Shown here: piece by piece, positions 34,815 to 47,300 of the stretch
Layout of the letters: every line of letters begins with the position of its first letter
Position numbering within the stretch: the first letter of the stretch is position 1
Notes under the pieces: model-generated
Databases searched by the model: none
What the model was told of the DNA's origin: nothing
The model's input: only the letters and a program-made list of their open reading frames with translations
Source of the DNA: Druceiella hillmani
Lineage: Eukaryota; Arthropoda; Insecta; Lepidoptera; Hepialidae
Assembly (NCBI GenBank): GCA_039881145.1
Contig: JAYKKI010000133.1
Span: 2,746,501-2,810,500, forward strand
Direction of reading: 5' to 3'
DNA length: 64,000 bases
Translations under genes and position numbers: made by a program

Positions 34815-35915
34815 TTAATTAAGATAGGAAATAGGTTTTAATAAGTCAATTGTAATCATTGTATAACTGATAACCATCCTGTAGATCAACATAAAGATTT
34901 TATACATGGACATAGAGAAAAAAGAATGTATCATTTTATCTCATATATTCTGTTGTTTATAAATGAATGATGAAGATGCACTTTTACAGTTTAAGAAGCG
35001 GTCTCTTTAGTCATCGTGTATTTATTGCATGATTTTTGAGTTATTCAGATATTTGGAAAATTATATTCTGAAAAAAAATTAAATGCTAATAACTCGTTGC
35101 TTTGAAGATTTGAGATACGAGATATTATTAGATCCCTCGAAAATTCCTGCAAACTTTTTGCGACCCAAGGTGATTAATGACGTATCTCTGGAGGAGGTGT
35201 GAGAAAACTTGTATTATGGTGGACATAATTTTACTCCGAATTTGAAGCATTTCTATAGGATATAAAGTTTAGATAAAATATATAAAAATAACATTCCAAT
35301 ATATGATGAATATTTAAAGTAATTAATGGGTTATTCTAAATTTTTAAAGCATTCTGTTTATATGTGGTTGAATATTTTATACCATAAATCACGTTATAAT
35401 TTTTGAATTCTGATAACCATTATTTAATCTATAAATTATTCCCAATGTTTACGATTGTTTTCATACGTACATATTTTTCTAAGTGATACTTTTGATGAAC
35501 AGCGTGGACGAGAGAAATTTTAAGCGTTTATTGCAAAAAAAATAATTTAAAAATACATCATGTGTTTTTAAATTCGTACTTCACTAAATTTGTATTTGAC
35601 AGCATACATGGTAACTTTGAAAAAATATTTTAATTTTTCAAATTACCCTTAAAATTAATTTCCGGAATTAATACTTAACTTTCATTTCTCAGGGATTTGG
35701 TGGCACAGTTGTATCACTACATCCTACCTCCACGCTAAATACAAAATCTCTTCCTTGACTTATTTCTGGGCAAATAGCGCTTAACATACGAAAGTACAAT
35801 CCCGAAACACTAAAAATAGTTTAACACTGAAATTCTGATTTCGAAAAGTTGTTTTCCTTCAATATCACTCATGAAAAAGGATGATATTTTACAAATAACT
35901 TATCGAGGTACAGAG
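34815..35915. other. C-B linker of compound repeat, copy 2
   Basis: About 1.1 kb between modules C and B with no gene and no similarity I could confirm elsewhere in the window. Confidence 0.4.
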
Positions 35916-35919
35916 GTAT

Positions 35920-36720
35920 ATCAAATGAGAACAAACTCAATAGATTTTCTGTTAATTATAGAAATGATCCCTTGATAATTTTCAGCTTCTATGACTAAAT
36001 CCTCCACATTATAGTATGTAATCAAAAAACTCATTGAGATAGTTCAATCAAATATAAACCCGATTGGTTTATTGTCAAAATCAAGAAATTCACATGACCA
36101 CTTCCTTCCTCCATCGTTCATCATCAGATCCTCTAAGTTACAAGATGTAACCAAAGAATACACAGAGATATGTCAGCGAGCTCAAACTTTATTTTTGTAC
36201 TGTTAGTAATTGAGAAATTCCGATGACTATCTCCCCCTCCGTTATTATAGAAGCACGATGATATCCTTTTATTGTAATCAGAATTGCATATTTTAGCATA
36301 GTTTCAAATCGATTCAGATTAGAAGTAGATAAAAATTTATTTGCCACACTTATTTACGTACAAATAATAGTTCCATGCCAGTAATAAATAAAAGCGTGAC
36401 AAAAATACACAACTACTTTTGATGGAATATACCACTTTTTTATTTAAATTAAATAGAACAAAGCGTAACTAACTATCGGAAAAGGTTCATTTTTGATTTT
36501 TCTCAATTGTTAATACAAACCTAGAAAGCCAATACATATTCTACTTTTAAAAATTATTTGGTCGCAAAATAAATAAGATTAAATTTTAAAATTAACTTGA
36601 CGTTGAAAGTTAACTAGCATAAATGAAGTAATGTCAATATAATTAAACAAACGCTTTACTTAAGTTCGCAACAGAACATGAAGTCAATTTACTTCAATGG
36701 ATATAATATATCCAACTGAA
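35920..36720 (+). repeat. Module B, copy 2 (three internal tandem units)
   Basis: Starts with three diverged tandem units of about 113-126 bases (at about 35936, 36046 and 36172), each carrying an AACTC-type start, GATTGGTTTACTGTTAGTAA-type core (variants), AAATTC and a CCTCC(A/G)TC block. It then continues with AAAAATACAC, CTTTTTTATTTAAATTAAAT, TTGAAAGTTAAC(T/C)AG and ACTTCAATGGAT. Same order as at 40600-41640 and on the minus strand of 51130-51720 plus 48775-48960. Confidence 0.88.
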
Positions 36721-36724
36721 GCAT

Positions 36725-37480
36725 TTTAAACATTATTCTAAATATTTGAGGACATATCAATGCGCCCTCCAAGACGAGCTAAGACAAAAAAGGCACTATA
36801 GTACTTTTTCGGATTCGCCGTGTTTTGAACACCCCTCATTTGGTCTGAATAATATTTGGTATCCCAATGTCATTTAAATTTTCTATTTTAAATTTTATGA
36901 ATATACAAACTTGAATAATTTTGTCAGTCACTCAGTCATCTTCTCAATCACCACTTAATTATTATTATTAAAACTTCGATGTCTCAGAAAGCTAGAGTTT
37001 GTTTGTGGACTGATATTAGCGTAAAAATTATGTTAAAATATAAAAAAATCCGTAACTTTCCTGCCACCGCTACAAAGGGTTAAAAATTTGTTAGTTCGTT
37101 TTGTTCTGGCATGAGTTATCGGAAATAAAAATAATAGTTTTGATATTTACGTAACAAATGTAAACTTTGGGAATAACTGACATCACTGATTTATTTTATT
37201 TACTGTCTAACAAATAACAAAATAGACGTGCGTTCAATAACTACACCAATAATATAACAAAGTTGTTTTTGAATATTAAATTAAATTTTGATCAAATTTA
37301 TATTTATTTACACAAATTGTAAAATTTTAATAAATATTTGTTTCTTAAATGAAGAAAGAAATTACCGCCAATTTGTAATTTAGAATTGTTTGCAGTGACA
37401 TAAATTACAACGAAGTTTAGAGATAAGAACAAGAATGGAGCATACAGGTAATCAATAAAAAATCGGAAGAAAAGAATTAC
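36725..37480. other. Non-coding stretch
   Basis: No gene or repeat recognised between B copy 2 and A copy 3. Confidence 0.4.
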
Positions 37481-37484
37481 ACAC

Positions 37485-38880
37485 CCACTACAATAAATAT
37501 TCGTAAACGTTATTAGTTTTAAATTCCCACTAATATAGCCAAAATAAAATTTTGGATGAATATATTTTGTTAAATATAACGATAAAATCCCAACACAGTG
37601 AGCTTAAAGACATACAAAAACTTTGCAATTTCTTAAATTCTCAAAATGTTAACAATAATAATCACAAAGTTATGATCATGCAAACTATAAGCTTTACGCG
37701 TTGCACTTAATTAAAAGTTCACTTGAACGTTGGTCGTATTTAAGAAAACGTAGAAAAGTTCGAACTATGAAGGAAGCCTGAACCGGAAGCAATGGAATTA
37801 CCGCTTAAGATTAATTTACAATATGTTTCCTTGTTCAACATTTTCAAATAACTCGTTTCATAACGTTCCGACGAAAAGTTGAACATGGACTTAGCGATTA
37901 ATCAAAGGCGGTGAAAGTTTATAACCTTTTTACCCCGTTTTACAAGTAAAGGTGTTGTGTTACCAGAGGTTGCCGAGCAGAAATTTGTTTTAGGTACAAT
38001 TTAAATCGGATACCGATTCAAATTACCTGTATCTATTTATCTCTCTATAAATAAAATACACGGTAATATATAGTATACACATATAAAAATTATACAGTAT
38101 TATAAATAGTATAATAAAATATATGCGTCTCGTAACGAAAAAGTTGATAATTTAAAATTGAATACTATAGGGGAAGGAGTTTTTTCTTTCTTATTTTTTT
38201 TATGCAGATTAGTTAGAATTCAAGTATTTAGGTGTCGCTATATTTACAGATCTCTGAAGCAATTCACTGGAACAAGAACCTGAATACTGCACAGTAAGTA
38301 CAGTATATAATTTGGAACAAGAGAATATAATGCATATTTAAGTATAAATTATATCGTGTAAGTGATTATATAATGAAATTGCGTTATAAATATAATCTCT
38401 GCCTTCTTTCAATCCGCCGTTGAATTTGTTGCTTTCTTGCTTTAGTAAAAATAGTTCAAAAAATTAGTTTATTTCTCACCACTAAAGAGTGTCTTGTGAT
38501 TAAATGGTTCACTAGACAAAAAATCTCAAAGTCGATGAAACTAACCTTCTTGAAACTATATTTCTTCTACCCTGCAAGTGATGACAAGAGTTCCTGTTAT
38601 CACTTGCCAGTTTCATCAGCAAACCCTGGTCGTGTTTTGTGAATAGAGGACTCGTCAAAATTAGTAAAATAAGCCCGAACTCGACGAAACTATTCCTTGC
38701 CATTGCCGAGAACTATCACTATCTATATTTAGAGGTCCATTTACAAGTTCCGACTTATTTACATATTTACAATAAAAAAAAGTTAATACTATTATGTATA
38801 ATGAAAATTGTTAAATGTGTGTCCGAGTTACCGCTTAAAATATATGAAAAAAATATATGCGCATGGACTTGAGGACCCCT
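37485..38880 (+). repeat. Module A, copy 3 plus part of the A-C linker
   Basis: Full-length A similar to copies 2 and 4, followed by linker sequence (GTGTCCGAGTTACCGCTTAA, ATATATGCGCATGGACTT) that matches the reverse complement of the linker of copy 4 (CTCCGAGTTACCACATCACA, ATGCATGCGCGTCGA). The match ends near 38880, where unrelated sequence begins. Confidence 0.9.
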
Positions 38881-38911
38881 TGTTTTCTAGGAGTTAGTTA
38901 AATATAGATGA

Positions 38912-39398
38912 TCCTACAATTTTAATTGTGTATATGACGATGATGCTAATTTTTCTCCCGCTTCTGACGGAAACACAACTTATGTAGCCAGAAAGGAATC
39001 TTACAGTAGATCAAGCTCAAGTTCATTGTCATCTTCGTCTTCTTCAAACTTTTCTCCATTTTCTTCTTCGACCAAATTATCTATTTCATCTACAAATTGC
39101 ACTGCACCTAATTCACCGAATAATCAAGCCACTATTGGAAGTAATATGAGTTAAAATAAATTGGAACTTGATAATTGCTAATTTATTTTCGTTTATGGAA
39201 GCTAATAATCCTATTATAAATGATTTTTCAGATGATTCGAATAACCAAAGTGCTCTGATCGTAAATAATATTGACAAAGATATTCCACCAGTTGTTGATA
39301 ATTATGGAAAAATCAAAGAAAAGGAAACGGAACCGAAAGGAATATCGCTGTGGCTTAAAATGGTTCCTGATAAAAACATGTTTCGAGCTAAAAATTAA
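38912..39398 (+). other. Candidate two-exon coding remnant, Ser-rich and acidic
   Basis: An open frame 38912-39154 encodes DDDANFSPASDGNTTYVARK followed by a Ser-rich tract and PNSPNNQATIG. A GTAATATGAG at 39141 and TTTTTCAG ending at 39230 would remove a 90-base intron. The splice joins in frame to a second open stretch ending at 39398 that reads NNQSALIVNNIDKDIPPVVD followed by KIKEKETEPKGISLWLKMVP. Upstream there is no clear start, and downstream the frame is lost, though QSLLGHHILDASEYLVLYLK appears in another frame (about 39480-39545). It replaces module C in copy 3 of the compound repeat. I cannot name the family. It could be a transposon protein N-terminus. The intron is inferred only from the GT-AG signals and frame. 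Confidence 0.3.
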
Positions 39399-39549
39399 AG
39401 AAAGGTTTCAGGGCTTAACTTCTAAAATCAATGAGACAAGTTGCCTGTTTAAAAAATCAGTGATGAATTGAGAGAATAACTTTTCAGTCACTATTGGGGC
39501 ATCACATCCTTGATGCCAGCGAATATTTGGTTTTGTACTTAAAAAGATA

Positions 39550-40595
39550 CACTTAATTGATTAAAGCCTTTGATTGCTTATTCTAGATTTTCCTGAAAAT
39601 AACCTGCTTATTTTGTTTGTAATATTCTTTCTAGTTATCAAAGAATTATGTTTAAATTTTATTTATGATTTTCTTATATGCCAACTGTTAAACGTAAACT
39701 TTGAGTACTCATACATCAATAACTTTAAACGTCCATGCTCAACAATAAAAATGTTTGTATAACGCCACTTTTATTTTTAAGATGCTAATAGTGATGGACT
39801 CCGAATATACGTTTAAAAGGTGCCCATCTATCTAGTTGCCGATCACGTCAATGCTATATAACATCACTTAAACGCTGAGCTTGGTTGGCAGCATTGAATG
39901 AGCAAATTAACAATTTTGAAAAGGATCGTTATGAAGATAATTTTTTTTGCGGAAAAACCTTTTCCCCTAAACTTATAGTTAAGCACACATAGGGAGATAA
40001 ATAATTATATTGTTCAACACAATTAACCACACCAAATTTTTTTAATTCTTGAAATGTTTGTCCTATCTTCACCTAATTCTCAATACCCATGCGAGGGATC
40101 CTTTTAATGACAAGCGAGGAAGTTATAAATTTGTAAAGGTTTCAACGGAAAAATATTTGAAAGTTTTGCAAGAAATTCATCGTATGTTTTTCTGAATTCA
40201 TTCTTAATTTGTGTATTGAGTTTTCATTTCATAACTAACACGGTAACCGTCAAAGATTTTTTTTATTTCTTTTTTGATTTTTTTATTATAATTTGGACAC
40301 CATATTCTCTGCATGGGAATGGTATGGAGCTAAATAAAAAAAAATATTTAGACTACTGAGAAAATCGCCTGTTGTTGACAAACATATTTGTCAAGGAATT
40401 CTAAAAAGAATTTAAAAAGTGAAATATATACTCCCGGTATAAAAAATTGTCTTTCTTCTATAATAGTCATTAACATGACCGACATTTTACAAAATATTCT
40501 GCATTAATTGCTGTAATTCAGAAAAAACAACAAGTAATATTTTCATTAAATAATAAAACTTGCGGTTTAAAAAAAAATAATAAACGAGCTCGTGT
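39550..40595. other. Non-coding stretch
   Basis: Nothing recognisable. Probably part of the insertion that replaced module C and its linker in copy 3. Confidence 0.4.
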
Positions 40596-40599
40596 GACC

Positions 40600-41640
40600 G
40601 AGACCTTATTCAGGCACATCAAGTGAAACCAAACTCGATGGATTTTCAGTTAATAATAGAAATATTCTCATGACCGCTTTCCTCTTCCAACACTACATTC
40701 TCCTATTTATAATATGTAATAAGAGCCTCATTGAAACAAATAAATCAGAGCTAAATCCAATTGGTTTACTGTTAGTAAATGACAAATTTGCATTAACGCT
40801 TCCGTCCACCGTCCTCCATCGTATTAAAACATATAATCAAAGGATTCATCAAGAATTCTGCCTAACGACTAACAGTACACTAATCGAGCCCAAATTCTAC
40901 TGGTGTACTGTTAGTCATTAGGAAATTCCGACGACCACCTTACTCCTCATCATTACACTAGTACATAAAAGCGTGTTAAAAATACACGGTTCCTTTTATC
41001 TTAAATATTCCCCTTTCTCATTTAAATTCTATCGAACAAGGCATACCAGCTGAACCCTAAAAACGGTGAACATTACTTCATATTGGTGTTCATATTGTTT
41101 AATATTATTTATATTGACCAACTGGAAAAACTATAGTTTTTAAAATACGTGTAGTGATTCTAAAGACAGATATAAATACTGAAAATTGAAAAAATAGTTA
41201 ATATTTTAAAATGAAAAGAACGCAATTCATTACGTACCTCTTGCTTCATAACATATGTCAGCTTAGTCTGCGCTTTACTGAGTTTTATTTTCAATTAGGA
41301 AAAGTAAAAACAAATCAAAGAGGAAACTATTCACAGGAGTTTCAAAAAGTTGTTAATGCAAGTTGTTTATACATGCTCGTTTTAATTTTTTCTAAAATAT
41401 TAATATTAGCTTTAAAAAGCAACGTATATTTTACATCTAAAAAGTTTCTAGTGACAATAAATTTCAAGTCACTTCTATAATTTATTTGATATTGAAAGTT
41501 AACCAGTCTAAATCAAGAATTGGGTAGAAAAATATCTATTTAAAAACAAAAATTGAATTTTCTGAAGTTTCGCACAGAACAATGAATTAGTTAACTTCAA
41601 TGCATTACATTCTACTGAAACTTTTTCAATCATTTTTGTA
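40600..41640 (+). repeat. Module B, copy 3 (three internal tandem units)
   Basis: Tandem units start at about 40616, 40738 and 40881, followed by AAAGCGTGTTAAAAATACAC, TCGAACAAGGCATACCAGCT, ATATTGAAAGTTAACCAGTC and ACTTCAATGCATTACATTCT. Within the third unit, 40861-40880 and 40903-40922 are inverted repeats matching at 19 of 20 positions around a 22-base loop. Confidence 0.88.
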
Positions 41641-41822
41641 ACTTTACATACGCCAGATTATTGACCATTTTTGCTACTTGTTCTTTTTTATCTTATGAAC
41701 GGAAGTATAGAGTATACATTTAGAATAACTTCAAATATTGTAATATCATTGGAAACCATTTCTGGTTTAGACCCGTAACTACAGCGGTTAAAATTAATCC
41801 AAGATTAAAGTTTATACTCGCA

Positions 41823-44345
41823 TTAACCCATTCCTTCCCGCTGTCCTATTTTTAGGATCCTATATTAGTTTTTTTTCACCAAACATAATTATTATAATAA
41901 ATATATTTTTTGGTAGTAAAATATGTTCACATCATTTTAATATACTTTTTTTTAAATTGAACCATTTTGTTGCGTTAAAAAGAGCACAAATTTTTATTTA
42001 TATTTAAAAAAAATAAATACTTAGCTCAAAGTACATAAAACAATTCTGAGACCTATACTTAATACATAGTAACATAAACAGGATACAAAACATATTTTGG
42101 AAACAATTTATGTGATTTCGAAATGAATCGCACTGTAAATATGTGTTTATTATTTGGCGCCAAAACATGATCAATTCTGTGCACGAGCAAGTTCAAACTT
42201 GTCAATAACATTAGTTGATAAGTTTACATCGAACACAGTACATCTCGTGACATGGCTGTGATTTTACATAAATAATTGTGTGTGAATTATTGACAAAAGT
42301 AACAAAATATATTTTGTTTTTGTAGCAAATGGTAAACCTATTTATTATTTGATAAGTATTTTATATATTTTTATACTTTCACAGATCATGAACCCAGTGA
42401 AAAGAAATATGAAAAGGCGTTGAATGTGTCCGAAATCGTTGAATATCTTCAAGATATCGAATATTTTAGTGATGAGGATATGGACGATATTGAAATTGCT
42501 ATATTGCCTCCAGACGAAGTGTTTAAATGAATGATATGGAAGAGGGTCCTGATGACGATATGGAAGGTTTTCCGATTTCAGATGTGGCCGGTCAAGTGGA
42601 ATTTTCATATACTATTGATAACGTCGAGGATGGTCGTTCTGTATAAGTCGCAACTCGAAGTAAGACGGTAACTTGGCGTAAGTGTGACCCAGTTTATTCC
42701 AAAATATAAAGTGAGCCGGACACCGCTAAACAATGTTAAAAAAACATGATTACGCAGTTGGAAGAAAAGTCAGGAGAGAGATATTTGAAAAATTCTTATC
42801 TGACGAGATTTTACAGCATATTGTGAAAGAAAAAGTTACCTATGCCAATAATTATAAAAATAATTTAATCTTCAATCTAACCATGTAGGAGTTATTTTTC
42901 TCTTCGTATCACCACTTGCCTTAAAGCAATTTTATTGGTCTAGGAATGAATACGTACACCTTCCACTTCTTTAAAAAGCAATGTCAAGAAATCGTTTTGA
43001 TAAAATAAAATGTTTTGTATTTCAATGCCAACTCGAGAATTCATAACGCTGATAAAGCCATATATTCGGCTATATGTATACGCCCATTTGTCTCTATATA
43101 TATTCGCCCATTTATCGCTAAAGCTAATGAATCATTTCGAAAGTTTTGGATATTTGAAACCAATTTAGCTGTTGATGAAATGATGGTAAAATAATTTAGT
43201 CATCATGGGATAAAACAATTTATAAAAGCAAACAAGTCAGTTTCGGATGCAAGTTTTGGGCTCTATGTCGAGTCAGCGGTTTATGTTATAATTTTTCACT
43301 ATATATAGGCTAGGATACTCAAATATCGGATAACGGTGATTTAACCTTAAGAGAAGAAAAAAGTTGCTTGATGTGTGTACGGATCCCAGCACGCATGTGA
43401 TATATTTCGACAACTTTTTCAGCTGCATGCAATTATTGTTTGATTTGAAATGTCAAGGGTGTAGAGCTATGGGCACAGTGAGGAAATATAGGACTAAAAG
43501 ATGCCCCGTCATGCCCAAAACAAGAAATAAAAAAAAGGAGCGAGTTTATTCCGATCATTGTTTTGATAAATACAATGAAATATTATGTGTGAAATGACAT
43601 GACAACAATGTAGTATGTCTTTTAACTAATTTCGATATTGCTTAACCTTTTGTGAAAATTAATAGATATACAAAGACAGAAAAGGCCAAAGTGACCGTAA
43701 ATCTACAAGACGTATAAATAATTATTACAAATATAAGGGAGGAGTTGATAAACATGACCACCAACCAGGTAAATAAAGATGAAACTATCCCTTTGCTAAA
43801 TTTTAGGCGAAGGGTTTGCTTATCTTCGATGAAAAAATCAGAAGGGGGGGGCGCAAGTAAACCTACTCCGGAGTCTTCCGAAGTTCTTTCACAACCAGTC
43901 AGATTTGATAATTTGGGTTACTATATGATGAAGAGAGACAAAACAGAGGTGTTGCCAAGGACAAGATTGTAAAAAAACCTTTAACTTTTTATGAAAAATG
44001 CTATAAAAAACTTTGCAGTTTTTGTTTCATACCATATCACAGGAAATAAGTTTATTTACATCTACTTACTTTTCTACTTCTTATTTTTTAAAATGTTTAT
44101 GAGGATGATTTGAAAATAAACTTGATTTCCTTATAATTCTGATCTTTTTTAATTTCTGACATATGTTCCCACTCTCATATTTACAGGACAGGCTGTTACA
44201 GCAAGTAGTGATATATATAATATTAAATGATCCTATTAATTTGATATTTTATTAGTTCAATAAAAATAATTATTTAAATGACGGTTTTATATTTTTTTCA
44301 AAAATCGTAACCTAAGTGGGTGATATAAAGTTTCAAAATGTATTT
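41823..44345 (+). mobile_element. piggyBac element (decayed)
   Basis: The 5' end is visible: target-site-like TTAA at 41823-41826 followed by CCCATTCC and CGCTGTCCTATTTTTAGGAT, the type of terminal sequence found in PGBD-like piggyBac elements. The transposase pseudogene follows. The 3' end is not certain; a degraded match (CCTAAGTGGGTGA) near 44322 is only suggestive, so the right boundary is approximate. Confidence 0.7.
42372..43970 (+). pseudogene. piggyBac transposase pseudogene
   Basis: In order, across frames: an acidic N-terminal segment KKYEKALNVSEIVEYLQDIE followed by YFSDEDMDDIEIAILPPDE (42400-42528); KAMSRNRFDKIKCF (about 42975-43020); VDEMMV followed by HHGIKQFIKANK (43171-43233); FGCKFWALCRVSG (about 43240-43275); DPSTHVIYFDNFFS, then GCRAMGTVRKYRTKRCP and KKKERVYSDHCFDKYNEILC (43383-43597); YYKYKGGVDKHD (43723-43758); LLNFRRRVCLSSMKK and VRFDNLGYYMMKRDKTE (43790-43950). 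The three catalytic Asp codons all survive: VDE at 43174, FDN at 43409 and GVD at 43747. The spacing of the first pair (about 78 codons) equals that of the founding moth element. Many stops and frameshifts occur, and about 70 residues are missing between GGVDKHD and LLNFRR, so the protein is dead. The C-terminal Cys-rich domain is not recognised. Confidence 0.9.
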
Positions 44346-44349
44346 AACG

Positions 44350-47300
44350 GAAAAACATAAATATAAATAAATACAAGTTTTAGAATTTTCTAGAAATAAT
44401 TCTATAGATAAGTTTAATGGCGTTTTAAAATGCGTAATGTAGTAAAACTGCTAAAAATTCTACTTGTTCAGAAGAAACAATTCTCATATAATACACGCAA
44501 CAACTATTCCTATTCCTTAATGAATACTATGCATGTGGAATTTTTTTGAAAATCAGAAACTTCGTAATAGTAATGTAAATTAGATGATTAAATAAACGTA
44601 TTACATTTGTTTGTAAATTAACCTCTAAGGAGTTACAAAGAGTTAAAAAATTGTAAGAGAGTAAAATAATTAAACGATTCTATAAACTTGAAACCTCATA
44701 AAAATTTTTCTCATAATAAGCTTGGAAAGGTAAATCCTAACTAAAAACTAACAATACAAATATAACAAAAATATTGGCATATATGAATATTTTATTCGTT
44801 GTCACTAAATGGCGCTACATACATTTTAAATCGCTTTATAGTTTATTTCACCGTGACCCGAATAAATCATAATGAATGCACCCTCGACTTATGCATATTT
44901 TTACAAATTTGTCATGTTTTTTATATTGATTTTATTGTTTATAGACATTTGTTTTACGATATTGGGCCATATGGTTTGCATTTCGAATTTGGTTTCATTT
45001 TATTTGAGTATATTTTAATGTTAAATTATTTTGATTTGACTTACGATATATTTATTTTTAGCAAATTCCCTCTCAGGTGAAGATAATGTTGATCGACAAT
45101 TCTGATATACAAAACTCTCAATGACAAAATGCTTACCGCCGATCCCAACTCGTTACAACTGACAAGGCATTAAGCAACTCATCTTGTCCTCTTTCTCCTT
45201 ACTTTCTGTGCATATCTATCATATTATCTTATATTTAATAATGGGATTACAGATGAAAAAATAAATTTACTACGATTCCAGGGTTTCCGATTTTTTGTTT
45301 TTGATTTCCGATTTTAATTATTTCAATTTCGATTTTCATTTATTTCAATTCAACTTGCAATATTGTACATTTTCAACAAATGGCTTTTGAAGCTATAAAT
45401 ATTTAACTTTAAAAAGGTAAGTCGAATCGTTGTTTACGGAATTTTCTATATTTCGTATTTTGTATATCGGTCTTTTTTTTATATTCGGCACATAAAAAAT
45501 GTCAATGTGCGTTAATAATATTGAAAAATTTTCAATTTTGTCACAAATAACTAAAATTAATTTTTAGTTATGTCACATGATAGTGGAAGTAACCACTGCA
45601 GTACATCATACCAGCATAGCGTTGCAGTCAATATCATTGAAGCTTCAAAGTGGAGAGATTATATTATTTATTCTCAACAGTAAGAATAAATAATTTTATT
45701 TGTGAACTGTAGCGGAAAAGTAACTCATTTATGTATCTACAACATTAGATTTTGTGTCTGCCCTTCACAACGGATTTCTCAAATTATTATTTTCCTTACC
45801 TATATATTAATAAAAAAGTAAAATTGACTGATTGATTGATTGATTGAATGGTATACCAACAATGGGCTTCAACCATTGATTGTAAATGTCTCATGCGACA
45901 TAATTAGGTATAAATTGAAATCGAAAACACTTCAATTACTAAGACTATTTATAGAACTCAGTAACATAATAATCATACCTAGTTATGGAGTAGTAATATT
46001 TTCAGATAGTTACGTTTTAAATTGTAATAGTAACACAATATTGTGATTCAACCTTTATTAAGCAAGAAATGTTGAGTTTGACAGTCCATTAACTGTAGAT
46101 AAGTTCATTATCAAAACTTTAGTAAAATAGATTCACCATTTAAATAAAGTGTTTCTTTTTTTAAATAATAATTTTTTTTTATAGAATTAAACATACGTGT
46201 TAAGTACAAGTTAAATTCGCTCTACCCGAGGTAATATACATATTTTGGCATATAAAAATACTTACGGGTAACTATAAGCTATATATATGAGTATGGAACC
46301 CATTATTTGTTCAAAAATATTAACATATTATTTTTAAATGTCTTTTAATATCTCAAAAATTAATGCCTGTAAAATAAAATTATCGCTATATATTTCCGGT
46401 TAAACTTTGGTAAAAGTCTAGTATATTGTTTGTTAATATTTTCGAAAACACCTCTAAGACTTTCTTAGATGGAATTCTTGAAGAAGTCGTTTTGAAATTC
46501 ATATAACTTTGTCTTTTTTTCCATGTCCTAAATAATACGTGAAATAAAGTCGATTATATTATTTGCCCCTCAAAATATACCGTTTAAATTTTTTTCATTT
46601 TAGACTATTGAAAATATGCGTATTTATATATTATATCGCTAATATGCTCTGTTATTTGGCCCAAGTGCTGATTTATATATCAAACGGTTTTTGGGAAAAA
46701 AATTGTAAATACTTTTAACAAAGTTCCGAAAATGTCTCAAACTAAGTTCTAAAAGAATAGGTTTGTCATCTCGTAATGGTCTCTATTTTATTACACACTA
46801 TAAAACAAACCCAAAATCAAATTAAATATACCATTATCCACTTTTAAAATTCCCATATCTAACGGTTTCGAAAAATACGACTGTCGCAAGGACAGTCAAC
46901 TGTGTCTGAGTTCTTACTTTGAGGTACGAAATCCAAAAAAAGTAAAAAAAGGATGGATATTAACTGCGAACAAGTCATTACACAGATTTTAATAAGATGT
47001 GGGTATTAAATTTGGTCATCTAACGATTCTATCGGATAATTTTTATATATTATATATTATGAGATCAATGTGCTTATATTAAATGCTACAACTTATGTAG
47101 AACGCGACCAAGCTTTTGATTTTCATTTCTACTGAATGATTTTATAAGATATAAACGATGTACTAATTGAGCAAGAAACATTTTATAAATTATATTATTA
47201 TACAAATTTCTATATTCACATATTTTTTAAAATTCACCATATTATTTTCCTCTAATTCCAACACCCTAGGCTTTTACCATTCTTTGAATTATTTTACAAC

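Noticed and set aside
44799..45080. 93-codon open frame, among the longest in the window
   Set aside because: Composition is Phe, Tyr, Ile and Leu-rich as expected from AT-rich DNA, with no motif.
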